A stretch of DNA of 64,000 nucleotides from Ktedonobacter racemifer DSM 44963. GTDB taxonomy: Bacteria; Chloroflexota; Ktedonobacteria; Ktedonobacterales; Ktedonobacteraceae. Within the stretch, counting starts at the first letter, position 1, and each line of letters starts with the position of its first letter. The notes below the pieces were generated by a model. That model worked only from the letters and a program-made list of their open reading frames with translations, was not told the origin of the DNA and searched no databases. Where the stretch lies: positions 744,001 to 808,000 of the forward strand of contig NZ_ADVG01000004.1 of the NCBI RefSeq assembly GCF_000178855.1, written 5' to 3'. Shown piece by piece: positions 25,018 through 34,799 of the stretch. The position numbers and the translations under genes are program-made.

Positions 25018-27436
25018 GTGCGATCCGTTCAGCCGAAACTTGCTGGATAAGTAAGGGGAAGGCTGGCAAGACATTGATCAATGTCTTGATAACTGATTAT
25101 CTGACGTGAGGTGCAATTCCTCACCTGTGAAGTGAGCACGGAAAGACGATGCCCTACGGTAGCGACTGGTCCTCAATCCGTAAAGCGGGTATCCAGGAGA
25201 GGAAACTGCTAGTCTGAAGCAGACCCATCTCCGAGTCAGGCGGCTATGGTTAGCAGTTCATTCAACAGAATGAATAACGCGAATGTGCAACGGAACCATC
25301 GTTAGGTTGAACAAGTCAAACAGGCTGATAGACTTGACCAAAAGGTAAGGTACCAATCTGCGAAACAATGGAGAAAGTGAAAGGGTAGTGTAGTGATACC
25401 CTGCCTCACTCACTAGCGTACCCGGTGGATAGCACAAACCTACGGCAGCGCAAAACAGATAATCGGAACGGAGTAACTCGAAGGTACGCTCTCATTGGAG
25501 GTCGATACGATGAGCAGGAAACCATCCGCAAGCTGCCTCCGAGAAGGATTGCCTAAAAAGCCAATGCCTGGGGTAATGCCCAGGATATGCTGACGTAGGC
25601 ACGGTAACATGGAATGAAGAGAAACGAGTAGTATGGTGAAAACGAAGGCACCCAAGATCAAGCTACCACCTGACCCTGAGAGTGAAAGTTGGAACAAGCT
25701 GCCCTGGCGCAAGCTTGAGCAGCATGTTTACCGCCTACAAAAGCGCATCTTCAAAGCCGAGAGCCGTGGCAACACAAGAGCAGTCCACAAACTACAGAAA
25801 CTTCTGATGAAATCCAGAGCGACAAGGCTTTTAGCGGTTCGACGAGTGACCCAAGACAACCAGGGAAAACGCACAGCAGGCATTGACGGAGTAAAATCAG
25901 TCAAACCGGCCCAGCGTTTCACTCTGGCTGAACAAATCCACCCCAAGCAATGGTCTCAATACAAACCCCAACCAGTGCGAAGGATCTATATTCCCAAGCC
26001 TGGAAAGGATGAGAAAAGACCCTTGGGGATTCCCATCATGCGAGATCGCTCGCACCAGTGCCTCGTAAAGTTCGCTTTAGAGCCACAATGGGAAGCCAAA
26101 TTTGAACCCAATAGCTTTGGTTTCCGCCCTGGACGTTCCTGTCATGATGCAATTCAAACCATTCACACCAATATCTGCACACAGGCAAAGTATGTCCTGG
26201 ATGCCGATATTAAAGGAGCATTTGATCATATTGATCATCAGGCACTTCTCGCCAAACTCGACACCTATCCCGCAGTAAGGCTGCTTGTGAAAGCTTGGCT
26301 CAAAGCGGGAATCATTGATAATGGCATATTTGACGAGACCCGGAAAGGAACCCCGCAGGGGGGAGTCATCTCACCATTACTTATGAATATCGCGCTTCAT
26401 GGTATGGAAACGGACTTGATAGCGGCCTACCGGTGGAAGGAGGGACGACCCAAATTTGTCCGCTACGCCGATGATCTGGTGGTTTTCCATCCCAAGCTCG
26501 AAGGCGTCGAAAAAGCAAAAGAAATCCTTTCGGAATGGTTACAGCGCATTGGACTAGAACTCAAGCCGAGCAAGACACGGATCATGCACACCTTGATGGA
26601 ATATCAGGGAAAAACGGGATTTGATTTCCTTGGTTTCACCATACGCCAGTATCCGATGGGGAAAACACACACCGGAAAGCGGCCTAATGGTCAACCACTT
26701 GGCTTCAAGACACTCATCAGACCCAGTAAGGAAGCGATTGCGCACCATGTGAAAGAAACGCATCGTCTGGTAGCAGAGCACCGGAGCATGAAACAGGAAA
26801 AGCTCATTAAAGAGTTGAACCCGGTCATTTACGGATGGGCAAACTACTACCGAAGCATCTGTGCAAGAAGGGCATTCAAGCACTGCGACATGGTACTTTT
26901 TCGACAACTGGAAAGATGGGCGAATCGCAGGCACCCAAACAAAAATCGACACTGGATTATGCAAAAGTATTGGAAAGTGGATGAAGGAAAGGGATGGATC
27001 TTCCGAACCCCCGACCTACAACTACGAAACCACCAACAAACATACATCCGGCGTCATGTAAAAGTGAAAGGAACTGCCAGCCCATATGACGGAAATCTTC
27101 TTTACTGGAGCCAGCGACTCAAGAAACACCCGCTTCTTAACGGAGTTAAAGCAAAACTTTTACAGAAGCAAGAGGGAAAATGCCGTTGGTGTGGACTGTA
27201 CTTCAAAGATGAAGACCTCATAGAGATCGATCACATTACCCCGAAAAGTGAAGGAGGCGGAGAGGAATTGAGCAACAAGTTCGCTCTCCATCGTCATTGC
27301 CACGACGAGCGCCACTCGAAAAAGGCCAACGGTACCTACGACAAAGGCCATGTTACTGAGGAGCCGTGTGACGGGAAACTGTCAAGCACGGTTTTGAAGA
27401 CGAGTAGGAGTGGTGACACTCATGCTTAGTTTTAAC
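25018..27436 (+). mobile_element. Group II intron, apparently complete
   Basis: 2,419 bp, starting GTGCGATCC (GUGYG consensus) and ending ...TTTTAAC. Domain V is recognisable at 27361-27395 (GAGCCGTGTGACGGGAAACT with GTCAAGCACGGTTTTG), followed by a domain VI-like stem. Removal joins TGCTAC to AACAAAGAGCGC, giving NQCYNKERAKQ as in intact TnpB proteins. A GTAGC at 25159-25163 can pair with GCTAC just before the intron and is a candidate EBS1/IBS1 pair. About 600 nt of RNA structure precede the ORF. Confidence 0.95.
25633..27429 (+). CDS. ltrA: Group II intron reverse transcriptase/maturase with HNH endonuclease
   Basis: 598 aa, intact. Reverse transcriptase motifs: RRIYIPKPGKDEKRPLGIP, SFGFRPGRSCHDAI, LDADIKGAFDHIDH, RKGTPQGGVISPLLMNIALH and the catalytic FVRYADDLVV. 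The maturase X domain covers about residues 380-480 (VIYGWANYYRSI). The C-terminal HNH nuclease has CRWCG...IEIDHITPKSEGG...HRHCHDERH. It supports splicing and retrohoming. The stop is 7 bp before the intron end, so its last codons overlap domains V and VI. Confidence 0.96.
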   Translation: MVKTKAPKIKLPPDPESESWNKLPWRKLEQHVYRLQKRIFKAESRGNTRAVHKLQKLLMKSRATRLLAVRRVTQDNQGKRTAGIDGVKSVKPAQRFTLAEQIHPKQWSQYKPQPVRRIYIPKPGKDEKRPLGIPIMRDRSHQCLVKFALEPQWEAKFEPNSFGFRPGRSCHDAIQTIHTNICTQAKYVLDADIKGAFDHIDHQALLAKLDTYPAVRLLVKAWLKAGIIDNGIFDETRKGTPQGGVISPLLMNIALHGMETDLIAAYRWKEGRPKFVRYADDLVVFHPKLEGVEKAKEILSEWLQRIGLELKPSKTRIMHTLMEYQGKTGFDFLGFTIRQYPMGKTHTGKRPNGQPLGFKTLIRPSKEAIAHHVKETHRLVAEHRSMKQEKLIKELNPVIYGWANYYRSICARRAFKHCDMVLFRQLERWANRRHPNKNRHWIMQKYWKVDEGKGWIFRTPDLQLRNHQQTYIRRHVKVKGTASPYDGNLLYWSQRLKKHPLLNGVKAKLLQKQEGKCRWCGLYFKDEDLIEIDHITPKSEGGGEELSNKFALHRHCHDERHSKKANGTYDKGHVTEEPCDGKLSSTVLKTSRSGDTHA

Positions 27437-28003
27437 AACAAAGAGCGCGCCAAGCAGCAGCAACGCCTCGCGCATGAGAACCGATACACCTCGCGCCAGT
27501 TGGATCGTGTGACGACGAAGCGCAATCGCCGTGTGGATGCCTATCTGCACACGGCCAGCCGTCGGATCATTGATCTGCTGGTCAGCGAAGGCATCGGGAC
27601 GTTGGTGATTGGCAAGAATCCCTTGTGGAAACAAGAGGTGAGTATGGGACGCAGGAACAACCAGCAGTTTGTGCAGCTTCCCCATGCTCGTTTCATTGAG
27701 CAGTTGACCTACAAAGCGCACCTGGTTGGGATCAGGGTCATCCTTCAAGAAGAAAGCTACACCAGCAAGGCCAGTTTTCTGGACGGTGACCCCATCCCAA
27801 CGTATGAAGCCAACACGGCTGAGAAGCCAGTGTTTTCAGGCAAGCGTGTGGCTCGCAGTTGGTATCGTGCCAGGGATGGACGCCTCATTCATGCCGATAT
27901 CAACGGATCCTACAACATCTTACGCAAAAGTAGCTCCGACCCTTTGCAAGTGGGGCGAGGAGTAGCGGGAGCCGCAGTTCTCCCGAGACGGCTGGCCGTC
28001 TGA
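27437..28003 (+). pseudogene. tnpB: TnpB exon 2
   Basis: Continues NKERAKQQQRLAHENRYTSR, then the RuvC-II region (IGTLVIGKNPLWKQEVSMG, LQEESYTSKASFLDGD) and the final catalytic region DGRLIHADINGSYNILRK. The paired CxxC motifs seen in many TnpBs are absent; the ESYTSK branch commonly lacks them. After splicing and correction of the T6 shift the protein would be 411 aa. Confidence 0.88.
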
Positions 28004-28047
28004 ACGGATGGCTTCTAGGCATATTCGTCATCATTTTAAGATACTGT

Positions 28048-28289
28048 ACAGGATCTAGACGCGGCAACAAGGCAGATAGAAGCACGAGGCTTCACTGTGC
28101 TCGATGGCGGGCGTCATCCCGGTTTGGGAACAGCAAACCGTATTGTTCCTCTAGGTGACGCCTATTTTGAGATCCTGGGTATTGTGGACAGAGAAGAAGC
28201 CCTGCGCAATCCATACGGGTCAGCATCATTGCAACAAATTCAGCAAGGGAATCGGCTGGTGCGCTGGTCCTTGCGTACAGATACCCTAG
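28048..28289 (+). pseudogene. Glyoxalase-like domain protein, middle fragment
   Basis: Open frame reading QDLDAATRQIEARGFTVLDG, GRHPGLGTANRIVPLGDAYF and LVRWSLRTDTL up to the CTAG target of the next element. RHPGLGTxNRxxPLGxxYxEI is the typical first half of the glyoxalase-like (VOC) domain family. Confidence 0.88.
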
Positions 28290-29953
28290 TATTACAACGA
28301 GACTTTTTAGGGTATACTGAAAGGAAGTTTGTTCCTGGAGGTGAAATCCGATGTCTTTTATGCTCGATGTCACCGCCGATCAGCCGCTTCTTACGGGCCA
28401 ATTGGCGGTGCAGGAATGGACTCCGGAAGAGGTAGCTTCTCTGGCCGAAGTGCTGGTGGCTTACCACCAGCACTTCGCTCCGTTGTTCTACCGACGTGAG
28501 CAGCGCGAGTGGGCGGCGCTGTACTTGCGCGGGCTGCTCACCACGAATGTTCCCCGGAAGAATGTCGAAGCGATGGCCCTGCGCCTGTTAGGGGTGGGGC
28601 CACATGCGGAACGGCACGTGCGCGCGCTCCAACAATTCATTGGAGAGGGCAAGTGGGACGATGACGCGCTGTTGGCCGAACACCAGCGCTTGGTGAACGA
28701 GACGCTCGGCGAAGCGGATGGGGTGCTCATCGTGGATGGCTCGGACTTTCCCAAACATGGGGATCACTCAGCAGGCGTGGCGCCTCAATGGTGCGGGCAC
28801 ACCGGCAAAAAGGACAATTGCCAGGCCGGCGTCTTTGTAGGCTATGCCAGTCGCAAGGGAGCCACCTTACTTGACCGGCGTCTCTACCTGCCGGAACCCT
28901 GGTTCGCTGAGGACCACCAAACGCGGTGGCAGGACTGCCAGATTCCCGATGAGATCACCTTTCAAACGAAGCATGAGTTAGCGGCGCAGCTGGTCGAGGG
29001 CATCAGGGCTTCGGGTCGTCTCCAAGCCCAGTGGGTCGCCTGTGACGAAGGGTACGGCGACTCCCCTGCTTTCCTGCAACGGCTGGATGCGGTGGGCTTG
29101 TGGTATCTGGCCGAGATCCCGCGAGACACCAAGGTCTGGCCGCTCCTGGAAACGGACGGGCAAACGAAGCGAGCGCTTCCGAGCAGTTGGGTTCGGCCTC
29201 AGGTCTCTTCACGCAAAGGACCTGCTCCCCGACGCGCCCGCCTGCATCCCGACTCCCCCGCCAAAGTGACCGTGGAGGAACTGGCCAAACAGTGGCCCGC
29301 CTCGCGCTGGCAACGGTTTAGATTGCTAGAGGGACACAAAGGCCCGCTGGTTGCCGATTTTCTCGTCCTTCGCGCTATCCTGCCGCTTGATCGCCTGCCA
29401 GGCCCAGAAATCTGGGTCGTGATCCGGCGCAAAGTGAGCGGTTCGGCAGAGGAGCCGGAATGGAAATTTTATCTGAGCAATGCTCCTCCAGAGACGCCGC
29501 TTGCCACGTTTGTGCGCGTGAGTGGGATGCGCTGGCCCATCGAGACCTGTTTTGCCGAATGCAAGGGGGAACTGGGCATGGACCACTACGAGCTGCGATT
29601 CTGGCGCGGGTGGCACCATCACATGACCATGGTCATTCTCGCCCATCATTTCCTGGTTCGGTGGCAACAACACCTGAACCAGAGAGAGGGGGATCCTGCG
29701 CCCGGCGACTACGCGTCCCTTGCCCACCCCAGATGAGGTGCCCAGCTTGGACGCGCATGCCTCTCTGCCACTGAGCGTCGCTCAGGTACGCTTGCTCTTG
29801 CAGGTTGTCTTGCCCCAACCTGTGCTGGATGTGCCTGCAGTCCTGACGTTGATCTCTTATCAGCAACGCCACAACTACGCCGCCTATTGCTCTCATCGGA
29901 AGCGGCTTCTTGCCCACTTGCAGGGGCTGCGTTGGTAAAGTCTCGTTGTAATA
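28290..29953 (+). mobile_element. IS701-family insertion sequence
   Basis: 1,664 bp with 17-bp perfect terminal inverted repeats TATTACAACGAGACTTT and CTAG duplicated on both sides (28286-28289, 29954-29957). A 4-bp YTAR-type target is typical of IS701. It carries one transposase gene that is frameshifted near its 3' end. Confidence 0.95.
28351..29736 (+). pseudogene. IS701-family DDE transposase, frameshifted near the C-terminus
   Basis: 461 aa in frame. Catalytic regions: VDGSDFPKHGDHSAGVA (first Asp) with QWCGHTGKKDNCQAGVFVGY, VACDEGYGDS (second Asp) and RWPIETCFAECKGELGMDHYE (Glu). After about 29,700 the frame ends early (SLAHPR), while the expected tail SVAQVRLLLQVVLPQPV...YCSHRKRLLAHLQGLRW continues in another frame to 29938. 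A single indel near 29,690-29,720 probably separates them. The catalytic core is complete, so residual activity cannot be excluded. Confidence 0.88.
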
Positions 29954-29957
29954 CTAG

Positions 29958-30304
29958 AAGAGATCACCAGAGAGCGAGGTCTGACTCCAGAGAGCCGCTC
30001 AAGGCTGCGCCCCGATGGAACACTCCTCACCTGGAAGGCGGCTGGCCTATCGCTCTCACTTGTGGAGGGCTGGCTACCTTTCTTTATGCAGTGGGATAAT
30101 CCCTCATACTATCCAGGTAACCTGCCTGTTCAGCATGCAATGGAACCTCAGGGCATTGCCTGGCTGGAAATCACACCCAGAGACCCGCAGCGCTTGAAAA
30201 AGTGGTTAGGGACAGCACAGGTCCCCTTACGTCTGGTGGATAGCGCTCCTGGCATTCACCATGTGGGGCTCTTCACCCCCAGAGGAATAGTAGTACTTCC
30301 ATAA
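29958..30304 (+). pseudogene. Glyoxalase-like domain protein, 3' fragment
   Basis: Joined in frame to 28289 after removing the IS and one CTAG: RTDTL then EEITRERGLTPESRSRLRPDG, GWLPFFMQWDNPSYYPGNLP and LRLVDSAPGIHHVGLFTPRG to TAA. Fragments of 32, 242 and 347 nt sum to 621 nt, exactly 206 codons plus stop, supporting the reconstruction. Confidence 0.88.
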
Positions 30305-30415
30305 GGTCGTATATAAACACGTTTCTGGTTCAGAATGTGACAAAGCTGCACATATCAACTATACTCTTTAATGATCTCCATATTTCTGATAACATTACTG
30401 TCGAAAGGACACAGC

Positions 30416-31192
30416 ATGCGGCTCGCTATCTTGTCTGACATTCATGGCAATTCCATCGCGTTGGATGCGGTTCTAGCGGATATTCAGAAGCAGGGAGGCG
30501 TCGATGGTTACTGGATCCTGGGTGACTTCTCGGCGCTTGGTCACGATCCTGTAGGCGTGCTCGAACAGGTCACAGCCTTGCCCAACGCCAGCTTTACGCG
30601 TGGCAATACTGATCGCTACATCGTTACTGGCGAGCGACCTGGACCTACCCTTGAAGAGGCGCAGACTCAGCCCCACCTGGTTGCCAGGTTGGCCGAACTC
30701 TCGGCTAACTTTGCCTGGACTCAGGGTTTTATTCAAGCACGAGGCTGGTGGGATTGGCTGGCCGAACTCCCGCTAGAGGTTGGCCTGACCCTGCCGAATG
30801 GCACACGTGTGTTGGGCGTACACGCTGCGCCGGGCCTGGATGACGGTCCAGGCATTCATCCAACCTTGAGTGAGGAAGAGTTGCGCAAGGCTCTCGCCCC
30901 GGCAAAGGCTGACCTGGTAATTGTTGGACATACACACTTCCCCCTGGAGCGTCGCGTAGGAAACGTACATGTGCTAAACCTTGGCAGTGTGAGCAATCCA
31001 ATCATCCCCTCGCTACAAGCCAGCTATGCGCTGCTCAATACCAATGCAAATAGCTACCAGCTCCAGCAACGCTTCGTCGACTACGACCACCAGGCTGTCA
31101 TCGAGGCTATTCAGAAAGTCTCACATCCAGCGGAGAAGTTCCTGACACAATTCATGCGCGGTGAAAAAATATCGCCCTGGGCGCAGATGTGA
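30416..31192 (+). CDS. Metallophosphoesterase (YfcE/MJ0936-like)
   Basis: 258 aa from ATG 30416 with GAAAGGA upstream; the more distal ATG at 30371 lacks one. Metal ligands: ILSDIHGN (D-x-H), WILGDF (GD), TRGNTD (GN), VLGVHAAPG and VIVGHTHFP (GHTH), the order of calcineurin-like phosphodiesterases acting on cyclic or small phosphodiesters. It ends with the partner-free tail RGEKISPWAQM. It follows the broken glyoxalase-like gene on the same strand and is convergent with the cupin gene. Confidence 0.9.
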   Translation: MRLAILSDIHGNSIALDAVLADIQKQGGVDGYWILGDFSALGHDPVGVLEQVTALPNASFTRGNTDRYIVTGERPGPTLEEAQTQPHLVARLAELSANFAWTQGFIQARGWWDWLAELPLEVGLTLPNGTRVLGVHAAPGLDDGPGIHPTLSEEELRKALAPAKADLVIVGHTHFPLERRVGNVHVLNLGSVSNPIIPSLQASYALLNTNANSYQLQQRFVDYDHQAVIEAIQKVSHPAEKFLTQFMRGEKISPWAQM

Positions 31193-31203
31193 AGAAATCG
31201 AGA

Positions 31204-31243
31204 AGGCCAGTAACGGAAACGATTACGCTTCCGTTACTGGCCT
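31204..31243. terminator. Bidirectional hairpin between convergent genes
   Basis: Arms AGGCCAGTAACGGAA (31204-31218) and its complement (31229-31243), 11 bp after the metallophosphoesterase stop and 15 bp before the cupin stop. Confidence 0.8.
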
Positions 31244-31258
31244 GCTTTGAACGCCTCT

Positions 31259-31597
31259 TTAACCACGTTGGGAATATTCCGCTGGCGCGAAGAAGACAAG
31301 CACGCTCAGAGCCTCCATGATCGAATAAAAATGGTGCTCCATGTTGGCGGGAACAAAGATCAGCGAGCCTGGCTCGACCGCGATCTGCTCCTGCGCTACC
31401 TGAAGTTGACCACGCCCCTGAACGATATAATACAGTTCATCCTCAGTATGCGGTTGTTGGGGATCGCTCGCGCCCGCCTCCAACTGGTAGAGGCCCACGC
31501 TCATCGAAGGTACACGCAGAAACTCGTGATAGAGCTTCCCCGCCTGCTCACGCGCGGCAAATATATCTGCTAAGGTAAAAGCCTGCTTCTCTGGCAT
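31259..31597 (-). CDS. Cupin-domain protein
   Basis: 112 aa from ATG 31597 (AGGAG upstream). A single cupin barrel: QPHTEDELYYIVQGRGQL (cupin motif 1 with the metal His/Glu) and PGSLIFVPANMEHHFY (motif 2 with His). It binds one metal ion; small cupins of this type act as isomerases, dioxygenases or sensors, and the substrate is not evident. Monocistronic, convergent with the metallophosphoesterase. Confidence 0.85.
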   Translation of the reverse strand: MPEKQAFTLADIFAAREQAGKLYHEFLRVPSMSVGLYQLEAGASDPQQPHTEDELYYIVQGRGQLQVAQEQIAVEPGSLIFVPANMEHHFYSIMEALSVLVFFAPAEYSQRG

Positions 31598-31786
31598 ATT
31601 CTGCTCCTGTTCTTCATATGGCAATACACTGTAGTCCTGCTCAGTATTATCGCGCGCGATGTGGCTCTAAAGAAAGTGCCACTTTCGCCAAAACAGGGCA
31701 TACCACTCTTAGTTCGGGCAGCAGTTGTACAAACATCAATTTCTGAGATATCATAAATTTAACGAAAGAATAATTAAGGGAGAATT

Positions 31787-32665
31787 ATGCAGAAGCAGGA
31801 GAACTATATTGAGGTTATTCGTGAAGAGTATCCGCAATTAAATATTCAGCAGACTCAGCTCAATACAAACGGGCAGTTTAACGATATCCTGATCATCAAT
31901 GGTGAGCTGGTCTTTCGCTTCCCCAAATATGCGAGCGCCATCCCCCAGCTTGAGGCTGAGAGCGCTCATTTACGTGCCTTGCAGGGACATCTCACACTCC
32001 CTATCCCAAATCCTATCTATCACAGTCGCGAGCGCACTCAGGTTGGTCGCGTCTTCAGCGGTTATAAGATGATCCCTGGTGAGCCTCTCTGGCCAGAAAC
32101 ACTCCAGGCCCTTGATGAGGCAACTGTACAGCATCTCGCCGAGCAGGTTGCTGGCTTTCTGCGCCAGCTTCATAGCCTCTCAGCAGCCGAGCTGGGACTC
32201 GATCTGCCCACGCCTGAGGGCAACGAGGTCTGGGCAGACCTCTACCGGCGCTTCCGCGAGCGACTCTTTCCCTTTATGCGCGTCGACGCTCGCGATGAGG
32301 TGGTTCACGCTTTTGAGGCTTTCCTGGGCGACGCTCGCAACCAGGACTACCAACCAGTCCTAATCCACGGCGATTTTGGGTGCAGCAATATCCTCTACGA
32401 CCAACGGGATCAGCGCATCACAGGCATTATCGACTTTAGCTCGATCAGCCTGGGCGATCCAGCCGTCGATATTGCCGCTCTGACCTGTTCAGTTGGTTAT
32501 GGGGAAGACTTCGCCAAGCGCTTTAAACGTATCTATCCCGATATCGATACCTTGCTACCACGCACCCGCTTCTACACCAGTACCTTCGCTCTCCAGGAGG
32601 CTCTCTACGGCATCGAGAATAACGACCAGGAAAGCTTCAAAGCCGGTATCAAGGATTATATCTAA
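31787..32665 (+). CDS. APH-family aminoglycoside/small-molecule phosphotransferase
   Basis: 292 aa, AAGGGAGAATT before ATG. Kinase-like fold: N-terminal nucleotide lobe (GQFNDILIINGELVFRFPKY), the catalytic Brenner motif HGDFGCSNILYD and the metal-binding IIDFSSISLGDPAVDIA. The closest known grouping by pattern is the APH(2'')-like kinases, but most environmental members have unknown substrates (amino sugars, hydroxy-amino acids). Monocistronic, convergent with the first M3 peptidase. Confidence 0.85.
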   Translation: MQKQENYIEVIREEYPQLNIQQTQLNTNGQFNDILIINGELVFRFPKYASAIPQLEAESAHLRALQGHLTLPIPNPIYHSRERTQVGRVFSGYKMIPGEPLWPETLQALDEATVQHLAEQVAGFLRQLHSLSAAELGLDLPTPEGNEVWADLYRRFRERLFPFMRVDARDEVVHAFEAFLGDARNQDYQPVLIHGDFGCSNILYDQRDQRITGIIDFSSISLGDPAVDIAALTCSVGYGEDFAKRFKRIYPDIDTLLPRTRFYTSTFALQEALYGIENNDQESFKAGIKDYI

Positions 32666-32703
32666 TAAAGTTTTGGCTTGAGCACTCGCGCCTACGACGC
32701 TCG

Positions 32704-32761
32704 CCCTGGTAAGTGGTGCAGTGCAGGTGACTGCCAATCTGCACTACACCACTTACCAGGG
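32704..32761. terminator. 23-bp hairpin between convergent genes
   Basis: CCCTGGTAAGTGGTGCAGTG arm pairs with 32739-32761 with one mismatch; 38 bp past the APH gene, 14 bp before the M3 stop. Confidence 0.8.
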
Positions 32762-32775
32762 GAATTAATTAGATC

Positions 32776-34584
32776 TTATCGTTGCGCTGCCAGTTGTTCG
32801 AAGAGGTCGATATCCTGGCGGGTGATGTCGAGGCTGGAGCGCCAGAAGGACTCACTGCGGATATCGATGCCGAAGCGCTGGGCTAGCTCGGCGGCGCTGG
32901 CCATGCCGGTTGAGGAGAGCAGGTCGTCATAGCTCTGCTTGAACTCCTCCGGCTGCTGCTGATAGCGCGCATAGAGGCCCAGGCCGAAGAGCAGGCCAAA
33001 CATGTAGGGGTAGTTATAGTAGGAGCGACCCGTGTTGTAGTAATGGCCCTTAACCGCCCACATATAGGGGTGCAGCATGGCTTCATCCAGGCCAGCGCCA
33101 TAGGTCTGGCGCTGCGAATCCAGCATCAGCTCGTTTAGCTCATCGACTGAGAGTTCGCGACGCTGACGCTTCTCGAAGACGTTCTGCTCGAAGAGGAAGC
33201 GACTGGTAATATCTACCACAACCTGGCATGAGCCCTGAAGCGAGGCCTCCAGAATGGCGATCTGCTCGGAGGGTTCGACCTGGCCCAGGGCGGCGTGGCG
33301 AATGATAGTCTCGCAGAAGATGCTGGCCGTCTCCGCCAGGGTCATGGGGTGTCGGCGCTGCAAGGCTGTACGCTTGAGCATGTTCAGGTTGTGGTAGCCA
33401 TGTCCCAACTCGTGCGCCAGCGTGCTCATGCCAGCAAAGGCTGGTTTGAAGTTAGCCAGGATACGTGACTCATCAGCGCGCAGGGAGGCACAATACGCGC
33501 CATCACGCTTGCCAGGCCGAGGCTCGGCATCGATCCAGCGCTCGCGGAAGGCACGCGCCGCGTAGTCCGAGAGGCGCTGCGAGTAGCTCCCAAACTGCTC
33601 AATGATAAAGTTGCTGGCCTCGGCGAACTCCCAGACCTTGCTCTCCCGTGCCACTGGAGCGAAGAGGTCGTACCAGGCCAGTTTCTCCAGGCCCAGCAGG
33701 CGCGCCTTGGTACGCAGATAGCGTCGCCAATCGGGAAAAGAGGCACGCGCCGCCGAGAGCATGGCGTCAAGCGTCTCACGATCAATGCTACTATCAAAGA
33801 GCGAAGCCTCCAGCGGCGACTCCCACTGGCGACGGCGCGAGATCACGTTGACCTCGTTCTTGATGCTGTTAAGCGCCGCGGCCAGGGGGACCGCGTTGCT
33901 CTTCCAGGCGGCCAGTTCGGCCTCGTAGGCAAGCCTGCGCAGGTCGCGTTCCTCGCTAAAGGCCATGTTACGAATGGCACTCATGGGATAGCTCTTCGTC
34001 TCGCCATCGATCTTCAGCGGCACATTAAGTTGGGAAGAAATATTGCCATGCAATTTGGTCCAGGCCGAGCCGCTACTGACATTGAGTTCAGAGGCCAGCT
34101 CCTCCTCAACGGGCGACATCAGGTGGCGTGCCTGCTTATATGCTTTACGCAGCGGGAAGGCGTGATCTCGGGCTACCTGCGAGCGCTCAATTAGCGCCTC
34201 AACGTCGAGCGAGCCAATCCAGGCCGTGAAACGGGTAGCCTGTTGCGCCAACAACGTCAGGCCGCGCTGCAACTCGCTATATTTCGCCTGGGCCAGGTCG
34301 TCTTGCGAGTTGGTATTGACGAAGCTACTGATATAGACAGAGATGGTACGTACCTCGTCGCTCATGGCATTGTAGCGCGCTACGACCTGCTCAAAGTCAC
34401 GCACAAAGGCGTCATCGAGCACCGGAGCGGCCGGTAAGGCCTGCACCTGCTTCTCAGCAAAGAAGCTCGCTAGCTCATCAATATGTTGTAAGACCTGGCT
34501 CAGCCCCTGAGCGAACTCCGACGAGTCCAACCCGGGATAGACCACCGTCATGTCCCAATGCGGCAATGCTGTTGTTGTTGACAC
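32776..34584 (-). CDS. pepF: M3-family oligoendopeptidase, copy 1
   Basis: 602 aa, typical PepF length. The zinc motif is STLAHELGHGYHNLNM (HExxH), followed by the third ligand region AETASIFCETI. It cleaves short peptides in the cytoplasm; no signal peptide. It lies downstream of a similar gene (34800-36605) with the same length and order of motifs, a tandem duplication. The divergence between the two is substantial, so the duplication is not recent. A hairpin at 34732-34787 lies between them. Confidence 0.92.
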   Translation of the reverse strand: MSTTTALPHWDMTVVYPGLDSSEFAQGLSQVLQHIDELASFFAEKQVQALPAAPVLDDAFVRDFEQVVARYNAMSDEVRTISVYISSFVNTNSQDDLAQAKYSELQRGLTLLAQQATRFTAWIGSLDVEALIERSQVARDHAFPLRKAYKQARHLMSPVEEELASELNVSSGSAWTKLHGNISSQLNVPLKIDGETKSYPMSAIRNMAFSEERDLRRLAYEAELAAWKSNAVPLAAALNSIKNEVNVISRRRQWESPLEASLFDSSIDRETLDAMLSAARASFPDWRRYLRTKARLLGLEKLAWYDLFAPVARESKVWEFAEASNFIIEQFGSYSQRLSDYAARAFRERWIDAEPRPGKRDGAYCASLRADESRILANFKPAFAGMSTLAHELGHGYHNLNMLKRTALQRRHPMTLAETASIFCETIIRHAALGQVEPSEQIAILEASLQGSCQVVVDITSRFLFEQNVFEKRQRRELSVDELNELMLDSQRQTYGAGLDEAMLHPYMWAVKGHYYNTGRSYYNYPYMFGLLFGLGLYARYQQQPEEFKQSYDDLLSSTGMASAAELAQRFGIDIRSESFWRSSLDITRQDIDLFEQLAAQR

Positions 34585-34731
34585 GAACTCTCTCTCCTTC
34601 TAAAAATGGAACAATGGGGATGAGAGTATTGTAGCACCTGTCCACACCCAGCGCATATCCACCTTCCTCCTCACTACCTGCGGTGCTTCGCATAGGGTAA
34701 GGACGTGTGGTGCTCAAGGATAGGGAGCATA

Positions 34732-34787
34732 TGGGAGTGTGGTGCTGGTTAGCAGCCTATAGGCTGCTAACCAGCACCACACTCCCA
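34732..34787. terminator. 56-bp perfect palindrome between the two M3 genes
   Basis: Arms 34732-34759 and 34760-34787 are perfect with no spacer (TGGGAGTGTGGTGCTGGTTA at the left end). 12 bp after the stop of the upstream peptidase gene. Confidence 0.85.
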
Positions 34788-34799
34788 CCTTACTCAAGA

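Larger units (their letters stand above)
24201..28047 (+). mobile_element. IS200/IS605-type tnpB-only element carrying a group II intron
   Basis: 3,847 bp inserted between codon 11 bases of the glyoxalase-like gene; the edges are set by restoring that frame (a shared TGT makes them uncertain by 3 bp). It carries only tnpB, interrupted by a 2,419-bp intron, so the element itself was about 1.43 kb. No Y1 transposase is seen, which is the IS1341-like arrangement. No target duplication, as expected. Confidence 0.85.
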
